Origin: Serinus canaria
Lineage: Eukaryota; Chordata; Aves; Passeriformes; Fringillidae
Length of the DNA stretch: 64,000 nucleotides
NCBI RefSeq assembly: GCF_022539315.1
Contig: NC_066323.1
Location: forward strand, 10,963,219-11,027,218
Direction of reading: 5' to 3'
Notes under the pieces: model-generated
The model's input: the letters and a program-made list of their open reading frames with translations, nothing else
Told to the model about the DNA's origin: nothing
Databases searched by the model: none
Made by a program: the position numbers and the translations under genes
Part shown: positions 9,819 to 22,300 of the stretch, in pieces
Position numbering within the stretch: position 1 is the stretch's first letter
Layout of the letters: each line of letters opens with the position of its first letter

Positions 9819-12800
9819 TTTTCCCACGCAGTGATTCCGTCCTGGCTTGTTTTCCCTCCACTCTTTGAAAAGAATTTTTCTTTTGCACAAACACGTAGCC
9901 TTTTCCCCTGGCCTCCTCTCATTTCAATTCTTTAGTCTTTTTAATATTTTTTTGCCATTATTTTCAGGTGTATTTTTAATCTACAAAGCTGAACATCTAG
10001 ACACTGTCTTGGAGTGTGTTCAGCCAGGGCAGGCTGGTTATTCATGGGCCAGACCAGTTCATGGCAGAGAGCTTGGCTGCCTTGCCCCTGCAGCCCAGCC
10101 TTAGTGCCAGCACTGAGTCTGTCTCACCACTCTCTCTGTTGGCTCTGGCAGCTGCAGTTCTGCCTCTGGTTCTGCAGAGGAGGGGAGACATCTGTGTCTA
10201 GGGCAGGAAACATGGACTTGTCCTCATCTGCCTGGGAAAGGGGCCTTGGCAGCTCTCTGGAGCTTTGTGGGGAGGGAGCATCTCTAGGAAATAGGAAGAG
10301 AGCCTGGCTGTCTGCTGTTCCTCTAGTGCACAACTCAAGCCCCAAGGCAGCTGTAAGGCTTTAACCTTGGCTGTTCTTGATCAGGATAATTACTGGGCCA
10401 AATCACTGGGAAGACAAGGCAACTCCTTTTTCACATAAGTTGCAGGGGCAGGTTTAATACCACATAACAAGGCTATGTCTTGCCTTGACCAATAACTCAA
10501 AGACTTCCATCTCCTACTCCCACTGGCCCACTGGCAGCAGTTCAGTACCTGTGAAGAACCACATAACCCCAATGGATCTCTGCTCCAGGGATACCCTAAC
10601 CTTACCATGTAGGACTTGGTGTATGGGCAGAATCCTGCTACCTGCATACCCTTGCTTCCAGACTGTGGCTTACTTGCCTGCATGGGCTCCTAAGTGACTT
10701 GCAAGGTCTTGCTTGCTGCTGTTTCTCAGGAAATATCCCAGTCAGCAGCTAGATTTTACTGTCCTTGCCTTGTTCCCACTTCTCATTTTGTCTCTGTCCA
10801 TTCAGAAGTGTTCATGTTGTTTAAAAGGATTCAGAAAAAACCAACCCAGATGCTATTTTTTTTTCTTTCTTATTTGGTAACTTGGCCCTGTGTGGCAACC
10901 TCATCTACCAAGGTTTTATTTTTTAAGAATTTATTTTTGTATTTCATGTAACAGTCAAAATTTCTGCTGCTGAAAATGCCATTTTTTTTCCTGTGGGCTT
11001 TTTCCTTCCATTGCCATCAGAGTAATCATAGTTGTGAAATGGATGCCTGGTGGGTTTGTAAGAATTAATACTTCCTACAGACTCCCTAGTGCAGGCACTG
11101 CTGCTTGTGCACTTTTGAAAACTGGATGGAGAAAAGTCCTGCCAAATCAGAAAGAGGCTGAGCTTTGTACTGGCTGTGCTTGCGGAAAACTGGTGATTCT
11201 CTGCAGAAGGCATGGGGAAATCACCAGCTAGGAATTCAGCCCTCCAAGGGCCTCTGTGTCTGGCTGTGATGGACTTTCCTGCACTGCAGTTGGCTGGTGT
11301 AGCTTTTGTCTTAACCTAGTCAGAGAAGTCATGAAGACCCTGAAGATTTGAAGAACCTGTCAATTCAGGAGGGATGCTTGGGAGTATCCAAGCTGTTGGT
11401 GTCAATGGTAGTAAGTAGGAATGTGAGGGAAACTCTGGTAGATTTAGTTTGGAAGCTGGGTGGTCTGAAGAACACCTCAGTGCCTCCTCTGTGGAGCTGT
11501 AAGATCTCCTTAGTGGCCAGTCAAGCTCTCTGGCCAAGACACCAAGAGACAGGAACCCAAGAGAAGGATCCCAGGAGCAGTTGCTGCTTTCTTGGATGCC
11601 TTTGAGGGGTGCTGAATGCTTTAGGGGCTGTTTTGCTCTGTATCCTCCCTTAGTCCTCATCCTTTTTTCTTTCTGTCTACCTTTATTCATTTGCTGTTCC
11701 TTGTAAGTGTTCCTCCCGTTTTACTCCACAGTCCTTGTGAAAAGGGGGTTCCTAAGGCTTTGCTAGAAAAGGGAGAGAAATGCTGGGAATGGCAGCTGAG
11801 GAAAGCAGGTAGTAAATGGGATAAGAGCAGAGCAGTTGTGCATCTTATGCATATTGGGGTTCTCATGCAGCCATGCAGGTTAGAGACCCCCCTGAGGCAG
11901 AGATTGCAACTGGACTTGCATCTTTAGTGACCACTTTGAAAAGGGATTCCATGGTCCCACTGTAGTCAACAAGAGCTAAGATTATGGATGAGCAAAGAGC
12001 CACTTCTGCTGAGAGTCAAGAAGATGCAGCTTGTGTAGGTGAGATGCAAAATCAGCACCTTGGACATGTGTTCCTGGAAAGGGGCACAATGAAACTGATC
12101 TTAAAAAAAAAAAACACTCAGCAACATTTCTTTCCAATGACAGAAAAATGTTTAAGTATCTTGGTTTTTTTACTTGTTTACTCTTGCCAAGTTTCAGTAG
12201 CTTTGCCTGTGGGTTTGCTCTGGATTTAGTAGCATATTAGAGCCCTTGCTGGGACCCCTGCCCAGGTTTTTTGGGTCTTGCATCCCTTTCTGACTCTGTG
12301 CATTAACAAGGCATCCAGCACCACGTGGAAAATTCACCTCCTTGAAATCCTGGCACTTTCTGACCTTCCTGGTAGGCTCATCTCAGCAGCAAGAGTTCTC
12401 ACCACCTCCTCACCTCCGTCCAAAGCACAATGGTCTGCAGAAGAGAGGTCGGGTGACCTGGCGGGATCGTGCCTTACACGCAGGGATATTCGATGTCTTC
12501 AGCAGGCTGACCTGAGTCACCCTGCTATGAAACACTGTCTTAATGTGGACTGTACAGCTTCCTGCAGCAAGAAGCAGTTCTCGTCACAGGGATAGATCCA
12601 ACAGGTTGATTTCATCTTTTTTTAAAGAACTTCATAGGTTTGAACTTGGTGGGGTGAGGAAATACCAGCTGGTAAGGGATAGATGAATTCTCATCAGTGA
12701 ATTTCTCCTCTTGGGGAAGAAGGATAGAAGTTACAGATGCTGCAGTCTGCTTCTCTCTCTATAAAAGGGATCTTGTATGTACAGTATTTTTATATCTCTG

Positions 12801-14540
12801 CATTCCCATCTATCAGGATTTGAATCAGGATTGATAACATTCTCTACTTATGGAAAAAAATGGGTTATTTTTACAGTGCTAGACGTCAGTGTGTTTATTT
12901 TGTGCCAAATTACAGCCACTGTTACATTCTAGTGTTTTCATTCAGTTTATTGCTGTTCATCAATGTGTATATTATATATTTTTATTATCAAGGTTTTTAT
13001 TTTAATTCATGTTATCCTGTATGCAAACTAACTGTGGATTGCTAATTTATGTATGTATAAAGGGGAGCACTTGGAGACAGTGTGAGGATTCCCCTACTTA
13101 GTTTACACTCTTGTAATTGAGCACAGCCAGTCCATGAAACACACTGTTTCCTTCAGAGAGCAATCTCCTGTGTGTTTGTCCCCTGAGCAGATGGCTCCTG
13201 CTGTCCCTCCTGGCAGGACTGGCCCTGCAGGACTGTGTGGGATGCAATAGGAACTGGGGCACAGCTCCCAGCCGGTCCTCAGGGCTGCCCTGTGCCAGGC
13301 AGGAATGCCCAGCAGGGTGGTGGTGGCTGAGCTTTGCTCTATATCTGTCCCCAGCCAGTGGACATTTGGTTTTGCCCCACTCTCCCAAGGTGTTCAGGGC
13401 TCAGTTTTGCAGTTGCTTTGGGAGGTGGCTATGGGACATATCCCTCGCATGGAGCACACCATGGGTAGCTTGTCTTCTTTTTGTTGCAGAGGACAGGCAT
13501 AAACCTGCAGAGATCCCCATTTGCTGCACTCCAGCACATTTGTGGCTGTGCAGCATGGCTGGGGAGGTACTGGCTGTGCTGCACACAGGTGCCACTTGGA
13601 CTGCCCTGCCCAGGACAGGTGGTGGGACATGGGTTTCATGTCCAAGCCTCAGTTTCTGGGCTGGAGGTACTATCAACCACCTCCTTCCCATCAGTAGCAC
13701 AGAGCAAGGCTAACCTGGGCAGTTCGGGCTCTTCAGGAGAGTCCCAGAGAGGACAGTGGCACACACAAATCAGTTTTTTCTACTTCATGGGAAACAAGTT
13801 CCACTGTATCAGTGTTCACTCTAAGTAGACTCCATGGTCTGTCTCCAGCTGCATCTGTGCACTGCAATATAGTTAATTGCCTCAGATAAATAACTGCAGT
13901 TGTCTCATTTAGCTCTTCAGGGTAAACTTTCAGCCTGTTGAATCTAAATATTAGCCATGCAATGAGGTGGATTAGTCAGAAGGCTTAAATTCCTCAGAGC
14001 TGCAAGTGTATCCTGCATTGTAACAGCTAATCCTTAAATATGAATTGCACACTGACAATAATCTGTCTATGCAAGCCTATTCTTGGTTTTATTTTGACTG
14101 TTCACTATAATTTTACCAGGTTTGGCATAGAACTTCTGAATGGCATTTAACCAAAGTATCATGTCTGTGTGTGTGTATGCATGTTTTGCTTCATACTCCT
14201 GAATTGTCATAGAATGTAAAGGGAACATTGCCTTGCCCCATTTTGTTCAATAATCACTGTATTTTGTTATTCACCAATTCCTTCTGTCCTTCCGTGTGCT
14301 TTTCTGGAAACCTAAGTGGGTTACACAGAAGCAGGGGAAAATAAGACTCTGTTCCACCCTTTGTTCCTGAAACCTAGCTGCTTCTATCAACAATTATGTT
14401 CTTCCACTGTAATAGATGTAGCAAACAAACAAATTTGTATTTAATTTGATTATTTTGTTGACAGACAGATGGAAAAAAGGCTATGTAATATCTTGGAAAA
14501 GATCTGGACTGTTTCATTTCCTGAGACTGTGATACTGAAA

Positions 14541-14546
14541 AATAAA
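14541..14546 (+). terminator. CCDC50: Best candidate distal poly(A) signal of CCDC50
   Basis: AATAAA lies in the context CTGAAAAATAAAGCAG, with a T-rich element (CTCTTTCTTATTTCATT) about 30-45 nt downstream. That is the normal arrangement for cleavage near 14560. Confidence 0.5.
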
Positions 14547-14782
14547 GCAGTATGATTATTTGCAAGGATAGGATGCTCTTTCTTATTTCATTAGCATAAC
14601 TTTTAAGTTTGCAAAAAGGCTGTTTGAAGATTCCCTCAAACAACACATACCTACAGTGGTGGGACAGAATGTAAGAAGGAAAAATGGCACATTCCCTGGG
14701 ACCGACCTCTGTCTTCAAAGGCATCAGCTGAGGATGCAGCCACATGCAGCTCAAACATGAGCAGACCTGATCCCATTGTCAT

Positions 14783-14803
14783 GTCACAAACTCAGTTTGT
14801 GAC
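14783..14803. repeat. Near-perfect 21-nt palindrome
   Basis: GTCACAAACT, one C, then AGTTTGTGAC: exact 10-bp arms around a single base. It lies about 240 bp past the putative CCDC50 poly(A) signal. Confidence 0.9.
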
Positions 14804-15861
14804 TGAGCATTCTGAAATAGAGAGGGGGTTACACAATATAAATTCTGGATCTTGCATCTGGACTGTAAGCCTTTGTTAAAGGCTTATTTACTCATTTCTC
14901 TCTGCTGGCCAAGATTAAACATTGCACAGGGGAGCAGAGAGCCCTTTGGCACCCCAGCAAAGGGTGCACCAGGCTTTCCTTCTATGGGCCAGGGCCTTGG
15001 GCTGCACAGGTGAGTGCTCTGACTCCAACAGAGTTCACTTTTGGGTTGGATTAAGGTCTGTGTCACACCACCACCCCAGTGCTTCCCAGTGCCTCGATGT
15101 CATCCTTACCTTCCACCAGCTGCATCTCAGAGTCCCTTGGGTATTATCAGTGAGTGGAGTCAGCACAACACACATGGCTGGCAGGGCAAGAGCCTGATTG
15201 TAAAAACAGGGCTCTTGGGAGTGCCAAGAGCTCTGCCAACTTACAACCTATTGCAGCCTCTTGTCTGCAGTGACTGGGTCAGCCTGTTTTCTCTGAAAGG
15301 CTTCTTACATGCCAGCCTTGGCACTTGTTAAAGCACTAGGCTGTGGTGGGAGCAGGGCCAGCTGGAGTCCTTAGAAACATCTTCCACCTGGTGCAGTGAT
15401 GTGCACATGGAACTGGGTGTGGGGACCATAAAAAGAACACTGAAGAGCCCCTGGGGACTTTTTTTCTGTACGAGAAAAATTTGGTTTCTGAGTTTTCAAG
15501 TTGCAACTTTGGTTTCTGAGTTGTCAACCTCCCAGGCTGTGGGTGTGCTGTGGTGGGTGGATCCAGTGTGCCACTGGTGATGGATCAAGGCTTTCCATGT
15601 ATCCCATCTCTGAAAATAGTTAAGTCAGTGGAGACTGCTAAAAGTCAGCATTGCTGAGTGCCCAGCAGCCTGACTGCCCCTTTGGCTGCTTCATACTGCC
15701 CTGCAGGAGGAGTTGCAGGTGGCAGCTGCAGACTGCTGCCTGTGTGCATGTCCAGGTCCTCATCTCCCACCCAGCTCCATGCTGGTAGGGGTTCCCTACC
15801 TGGAACCCATTCTCCTTTTGTTCAGAAGGCAATCACAGCTGCAGAGACCCAGGACATAAAC

Positions 15862-15905
15862 CAGGTGAGGTATCTGAGGCACAAATGACTTGCTGTAGTA
15901 CATGT
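15862..15905 (-). mobile_element. MIR-like SINE remnant (very old)
   Basis: The segment reading CAGGTGAGGTATCTGAGGCA followed by AATGACTTGC resembles the inverted core of MIR elements (GAGGAAACTGAGGCACAG and TTAAGTGACTTGCCC). Only about 45 bp align by eye, so this is tentative. Confidence 0.35.
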
Positions 15906-18900
15906 GGTAGGTATGTACCCTTCCCAGTTCATTTTCCAGAGACCTGGTGGGTTACAACGTGGCTGGAGGGGGACAACATCCTCTCTGCCAATGTGAAACC
16001 CTGGTTTATTCCTGAAACTATTCCTTCTCAATTTCAGTATTGAGCAAAGCTAGTCCCTACATTCTTTGCACTATCCTGCTAGCACACAAGTGATAGCTCC
16101 TGGCACCAGTCAGTTATCTCAGGTCTGAGGTACATGTGTCCATCACTCTGTTTTCTTCTTTTAGAGACAGAGATCCTTGAACAGTGCCCTGAGTTGATCC
16201 TGAATCACTCTGGCCAGAATTCCTGCCACAGATAATGGCAAAAATTAGATTTACTAAATGAGACCTAGGATCAGGCTGCAAACCAAGTTTAAAACAAGCA
16301 CAGAACTTGTGTCTGGCAGCTGGGTATTTGTTGAATGTCAGTGCTTCACTGACCCCAGAGAGCCCCAGACAAGCACCCAAGCAGCTCTGCCAAAACCTGC
16401 TCCTGTTTCATGTTGTTGCTGGTGAGTGGCAGCTCTGAGTACTGACACCAGTTTTCACAGTCTCCTTTCCCCTGGCACTGCTTTTGCTTAGCAATAGCTC
16501 CCACCCTGCCCTTTCCCCCAGGCAGATCCTAACTCCACCTCAGGGACTCACCTCGTGGCCATCCCCTGGCTGCACTGAGGGCTCCAGGCCATGCTACACA
16601 TGATTCCTATTGATGTGTCAACAGCGTCATGCCACGTCACAGGACCAGCTTTTCCAGGCTATTTTAGACTTGAATGGTTTCTCATTTTACTGCAGACATG
16701 TTTGACATATGCAGCGTTTAGTGTGAGCCAGAGGAGTCTGTGTGTGTCTCACTGGTGGAGTTTATACCCAGGTGAGTAGAGGTGCATCAGCATGCCCTTC
16801 CCTGGGCTGAGCTTGGAGCTGGGACTGGTTGTGACCCAAGAGTGCTCTACAGTGCTGCCTTCCTCCCCTCTTCATCCTCCCCAGGTGCAGACAGCGTCCA
16901 GAGAGTGATGACACGGCCATGTATGTGCATGACACCAGAGGGGGCTTGGGGACTGTGAGCTTTGTCCCAGCCAAACTCAAAAGAAGCTTTAACAGGTGCT
17001 GGTACAGAAGTAGGAGGTTTACTAAGAAGAGATGGAGTTTGGGGAGAGGATGAGATGTACACAAGGTTTATTCCCACCACTGGCACTGGCCACCAGTTCC
17101 TGGCCATGCAGCACATTATCCCAAAAGGTTCAGCTCAGCCTGCCAAGGGACACATAAACCCCACCCAAGACCCTCACTTGTGTATTGTTATTTAATTGTT
17201 AATTGCTGATGACTGATCAAACACTGAAGGCCAGCCTGAAGGTGCCAGTTAATGTCCAGGAACTTCCCTCCCATCAGGGAGGTCTGGAGGAGGGGGCTCC
17301 TTGCAGTGCCCTCTCCTGCAAGGGCAAAGGGAGGCACCAAGAACAAGGGTTTCCAAGTGACTTGTCCAGGCTGCCAGCAAACCTAGACACACTGTCCTAC
17401 TGGAAAAGTCCCCAGCCTCAGGCTGGGAGTCCTGTGCACAGACAGGAGTGTCACTGTTGCCACAGGGAACCTGGACAAGTCGGTGCAGAGCATCCCACAG
17501 GAGGAGAGGGATGCATTGCTGCCACACCTGAGGCAGAGCGGGCCCACAGCTGCTCCAGGGTGGCCATGACTGCAGATGTGACAGCAGCTGTGTCCTGTTA
17601 ACATCCCCAGGGGATAACAGGGACCAGGAGCAGCAGCGCAGGCTTCTGGGGTGGGCAGATCTGTCTGATTAAGAAAGCTGGAATGGCCTAACAGCAACAA
17701 AAGCCCAGGTTCTGCAGGTACCTGCTCCACTGGGGAGCTAAGCCAGCTCTCCTGATGTCACGAGTTAAACCAGCTGTGCAAAGGTGCACATTGATGCCAG
17801 CTTGCCTCATCCACAAGGATGCTGGAACAGCCAGCCAAAGCTGACCCTCCTGGCCCTGCTGTTTTCTGCTTTTAGCTGTGGAAGTACCCCTGTGGGCCCA
17901 AGCTAATAGCAGTGGCTCCTGTTGGAAACAGGTAAGACAAGAAGGGGTGGTTTTCTTTTCTGTGGGTAGCTGGGTTTGGGAAGCTGTCTGCTTGAAGTCA
18001 GGATGTCCTTCTTGACAGGACCCCATCACCAGCTGTAATTTAGAAGTCCCTTTGTGCTCAGCTGAAAACTTTTGTTTCTCTAAATATTCTCCTAATTTCA
18101 TGCAGTTCAGCTGTACTAATGGAGCACATGTTCCCTGGGAGAGAAGGAGAGAAAGTCCCCAGGACCAAGGGAAAATGTCACCATTTGGACAGCCAAACCC
18201 TGTGACCCAGTCCAGCCCACCTGAATTTTGAACAGAAAACACTCAAAATGAGCTACTAAACCTAAAAATCAGAGTGTTGGCAGTTCTTGCCAGAAATAAA
18301 ACAACAACAAATTTAACTACATATGGTCACCATTTTAGTGGGTTACTAAATGCAGTACAAAGCCAGGCAAGAAGCTGGAGGCCTTATTCCTTAAATTGTA
18401 TTCCTTGGTCCCACAGAGCCCAGACTGAAGTCAGTGCTGAACACCTCGAGGTGTGCAGAGCACTGCTCTGTGCAGGTTTGGAGTCAGTGCCAAAGTGGGA
18501 GCTGTGTGAGCAGAGCTCAGGGCTGCAGCATTCCAACCCAGCCTGGCAGCAAGGCAAACACTCAAATATTGTGTGGCAAAAAGCCCCACTTTTACCTTCA
18601 GCTAAAGCTCCACCAGAGCTCACACTGACACCTCTGCACTCCCAAACTCCCATGGAAAGGCTTTGATACCTCCACCCCACACTTACTGGGTGCATTAGCA
18701 ACCTTTGCATTTCTCACATGAGTGAACTTTACTCAGTTTTTGTGCCAGCCATGGCGTGCAGTCCAGTTTTTCCTGGTGAGATTTTTTTCCTCCTAAATAT
18801 CCTTAACAAGGGATATTCATCAGTTTAATCCAGCTCTGCCTTGAGAAATAGAGAGCTAATTAAAAACAAAGGCTTGAAAATTAACTTGAATTAATAAATA

Positions 18901-19080
18901 TAAAATTTACCAGTTTTTTGGGGGGAAAAAAACCAAAAAAGAGTCAGGAAGGCAGAAAAATGCTTTATTCTGCTTTTAAGTGATTATTTTTGCCCGGGAT
19001 GCATCCAGTTCTATCTCAGGGCTCTCTCTAGTGGCCAGAAAGGAAAGGCTGGGCAGGAGCTCAGCAGAGGCAGCGCTGCA

Positions 19081-19350
19081 CCTGCACCCGGGGACAGGCA
19101 CCTGTGTGTGGGTTTAGGGACAGGAACCTGCACCCGGGGACAGGCACCTGTGTGTGGGTTTAGGGACAGGCACCTGCACCCGGGGACAGGCACCTGTGTG
19201 TGGGTTTAGGGACAGGCACCTGCACCCGGGGACAGGCACCTGTGTGTGGGTTCAGGGACAGGCACCTGCACCCGGGGACAGGCACCTGTGTGTGGGTTTA
19301 GGGACAGGCACCTGCACCCAGGGACAGGCACCTGTGTGTGGGTTTAGGGG
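19081..19350. repeat. 46-bp minisatellite, about 5.9 copies
   Basis: Unit starts (CCTGCACCC) fall at 19081, 19127, 19173, 19219, 19265 and 19311, exactly 46 bp apart. Each unit is a 20-bp and a 26-bp half, both ending GGGACAGGCA. Copies differ at only a few sites (GGCA/GGAA, TTTAGG/TTCAGG, CCCG/CCCA), so the array is young or homogenised. It stays open in some frames on both strands, which is a by-product of the repeat and not a gene. Confidence 0.95.
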
Positions 19351-22300
19351 CTGTGATTTCGGGTGCTGACAGCCCCAGCACACAGATGTGTGCTCCCCCA
19401 GAGGCTCCCCTCTCATGGATGTGCCTCCTGATGGGACCAGAGGGGCACAGGGAAATGCAGCCCACACTTTTGGGGTGTGCAGAGAGAGGAATAAACCCGG
19501 TCCTGTAAAGTCCTCAGGGTAACAAATATTGCAAGGATGTTGTGTTGGATGAAGGCATTTGAAACCCCCAGATGTGGAACACTGCTGGGCTGAGCATCCC
19601 TTGAGCAGCTGGATGGGGACAGTTGCTCCCTCCTGGGCTGTGCCAGGCTGCTCACAGACAGAGCTCAGTTTGGGCTGCCGCTCTGCCTTTCAACACCCTG
19701 CAGCTGGGAGCTGACAGCAGAGAGGGCTCCTCCTCTAGGCTGACCAGCAGTTTTTGGAGTCCTGTGTTGCTTTAAATTTGTTTTATATATATCATTTGGC
19801 AGCATAGGTGGTGGTAGCCATTGGCACCTAAAGTATTGAGAGCCTGCAGGGTAGCATTTGGGCAATTTTCTTATTTGCAGTATTGAACACCTTCTGTTTA
19901 TTTCATTACAGAAACTGTGCAGGAAAAAGTGGATTTTAGTATTGTTGAATACGTGGCAAAGCCAAACACCCAAAAACTTTTAAAAAGTTAGCAGAATGGA
20001 AGTAATAGGCCAGTAAAGGCCAGTACACAGTGTAACCCAGGGAAGATCAGGGGCAGTGCTTTTCCCTGGGCTCCTGCCTCAGGCCCAGGGCAAGCTCACA
20101 GTGTGATGAGCTGTGAGTAGAGGTGCCATGACCTCAGACTTGGGGGGGCAGCCACAGGAATGCTGCTCACTACCACACATCAGCTACTGGGACATTATGG
20201 GGGAAAAAAAAAGAAAATTTGACAAGTTTTAAAGCATTACATGAAGTCAAAAGTCCCCAAAGAACAGGGAGTTCTGCTTAACAAATAACAGAGCCACTCA
20301 CACCCAGCTCCAGCTGGGAGCCAGTCTCCACCAGTGACTCCTCCCTTTTATCACCAGCCCTTCCCAGATGCTCTCCTGGGAATGGGCTTTTTCACACTTG
20401 GAAAGACTCTTTCCCATCCTTCTGATGGATTTAAACTTCTCTCCTTTTGTTGCGAAGTGTTTTGGTTTATTCTTCAGAGGATTCAAAATTGACTCTTACA
20501 TGCTCAAATGAATCCCCTAGCTTACCTCCCCCGTGTTTGCTGTAACTTTTGGTGTGAAATACTTCAGCCTGTGGTTCAAAGGCAGTAAAAGGTTTTCTTG
20601 GATTTGCAGTGCTTTCTGTTTTGAAGACTCTTATCATACTGTGGTGTGAATCCCAGAGAAACCTGTGGCTGCAGCTGTGAAGCTTGCAGTGACTTTTGGA
20701 TGTGTGGCACCTCTGTAAGGCTGTACTGGGTCCCCATGTGCCAAGCACCCTGTCTGAGAACTTGGCCTGGCAGTGTCCCCTCCAAAGGGGACAGGAGTGG
20801 CTGTCCTGCAGTGCAGGAGGGTCTGGATGGGGTATGGGCTGGGACATGGCTGCTGTAGTAACCTCCTAGTAAATATTTTCAATGTCTTACTGAGCTACCA
20901 TAACCCGTGGAAGAGACATGTTCTGTAGCAAAACTACCACTTAGTGCTGTGAGCGACAGCAAAAAGCACTGAAGGAAAACTGTTTCTTACTCACCCATTC
21001 CCTTTTTCTGAGCATGAAGGCAGGAAAAGCATCACTGGGAAATTCCCTTCAAAATACCCATCCCACTGTGCTGGTGCTGTGCAAACCTGAACCAGAAAAG
21101 CAATTCTTACCTCCAATTGCTTGAGGTGCACGTGTAAGGGAGAGGAAATCTAGATACAGAATAGCATCTTAATAACCCCATATTTTTCTTCTGTTCTGAT
21201 TTTGTTTATTGTCTTTAATGGCTCTTCAGGAGCACAGCTGTATCTATGTCTTGTGGACTTAGGCACATCACTATTCCTGCATCTAGTCCTTCTTTAGCTT
21301 TTTTTGTATGTCAGTTTTTATCCTGTACAGCTTAATTGGGTTCTGTGTTACTGAAAGCTGCTTACTACTTAAAGAGCATTGGAGAGTTGCACTGAAATAT
21401 TTATGTCCAGTGCATTACTTCATTAAGGAGATGATCTAAAATGAATGGAGATTGAATTATGCCCAAAATGCCTATAAAACTGGATGCTGACTGATTATTT
21501 AATGGTTCTCCTGATACGTGATGCATTAGAGGTCTCTGCTGCCTTTAATTTTTCATGGGCTGAGCTCAGGCTTGCAGCAGCCCCAGACTACTGGTGAATG
21601 GCATTTCCTTGTAAGTAAGCATCTTGCTCCTTTTTTTTTTTTTCCTTGACATAAATGGTGTTTTCATGATATGTGAATTGAAGTGTCAAAGGATGTTTTG
21701 TGCCTGAGAAGTGTTTGGGGTCACTAAAGGGATTACTCCTGTGTCAGTGCTCGGGAGCCAACCTGCTCTGAAAATCCTGCAGCAGCTCAGGAGAGTCCTT
21801 GTGATGGGTTTTGCTTCCAGCCATTTGGAGTTAACTGTCTCAAAAGTACACTGGCTGTGGTAAGAAAATTGTTCTGTGGTTAAAAGTGAAAGAACCTTAT
21901 CTGGTGCTAATCATTCAGAAGCACATTTGGATAGCTGACAGCTTTTACCAAACCCTTGTTTTCAGCCTTATAGAAAGCTCTGTTTGGTCTTAATAGAGAA
22001 GGAGTTCTTCCAGCTGTGATCAGGTAGCACAAGCAGCAATACAAATGTTACAGGATGCAAAGGAACACTATCACAGGTCTTTCAGACACTGCTGTCCTCA
22101 CTTGGAAGCATATTCCATTCTCCTCCTGAGTCTTCCTTCCATTTGTTTCATTCCTCAGGATAATCCTGGTGTGCCCCCAAGTGGAGATGCTCCAGCCTGG
22201 GTGGGCTGGGCAGGGCTCAGAGTGAATCTGGGGACAGCAGAGCCTGCAACAGGGAGTGGCACCTGGCAGGTCTGCCTTGTTTGTAACTTCTGCAGCATCA

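Larger units (their letters stand above)
8637..14565 (+). other. CCDC50: Probable CCDC50 3' untranslated region
   Basis: After the stop there is no coding signal for about 6 kb. The stretch 12740-14550 has AT-rich runs typical of vertebrate 3' UTRs and ends at a good AATAAA (14541) followed by T-rich sequence. From memory the mammalian CCDC50 mRNA also has a very long 3' UTR. The far end is inferred: transcripts may stop earlier, for example near 9757. It contains a perfect 16-bp hairpin at 9031-9073. Confidence 0.5.
14566..19080. other. Intergenic sequence, no gene recognised
   Basis: No coding exon is supported on either strand. The longest open frame (minus strand, 17688-18242) has an unusual composition rich in Trp, Cys and Gln, with no domain or splice support. 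The stretch holds a 21-nt near-palindrome at 14783, a MIR-like scrap near 15.87 kb, and an AT-rich TTAATT-bearing segment at 18770-18960. Confidence 0.6.

Noticed and set aside
17688..18242. 184-codon minus-strand open frame
   Set aside because: It has no domain, no splice context and unusual Trp/Gln/Cys content; it is probably chance.
19011..19467. Repetitive open frames with GTGTC/RHLHPG repeats on both strands
   Set aside because: They are created by the 46-bp minisatellite. Because 46 is not a multiple of 3, the frame rotates with each copy, and no real protein is expected.
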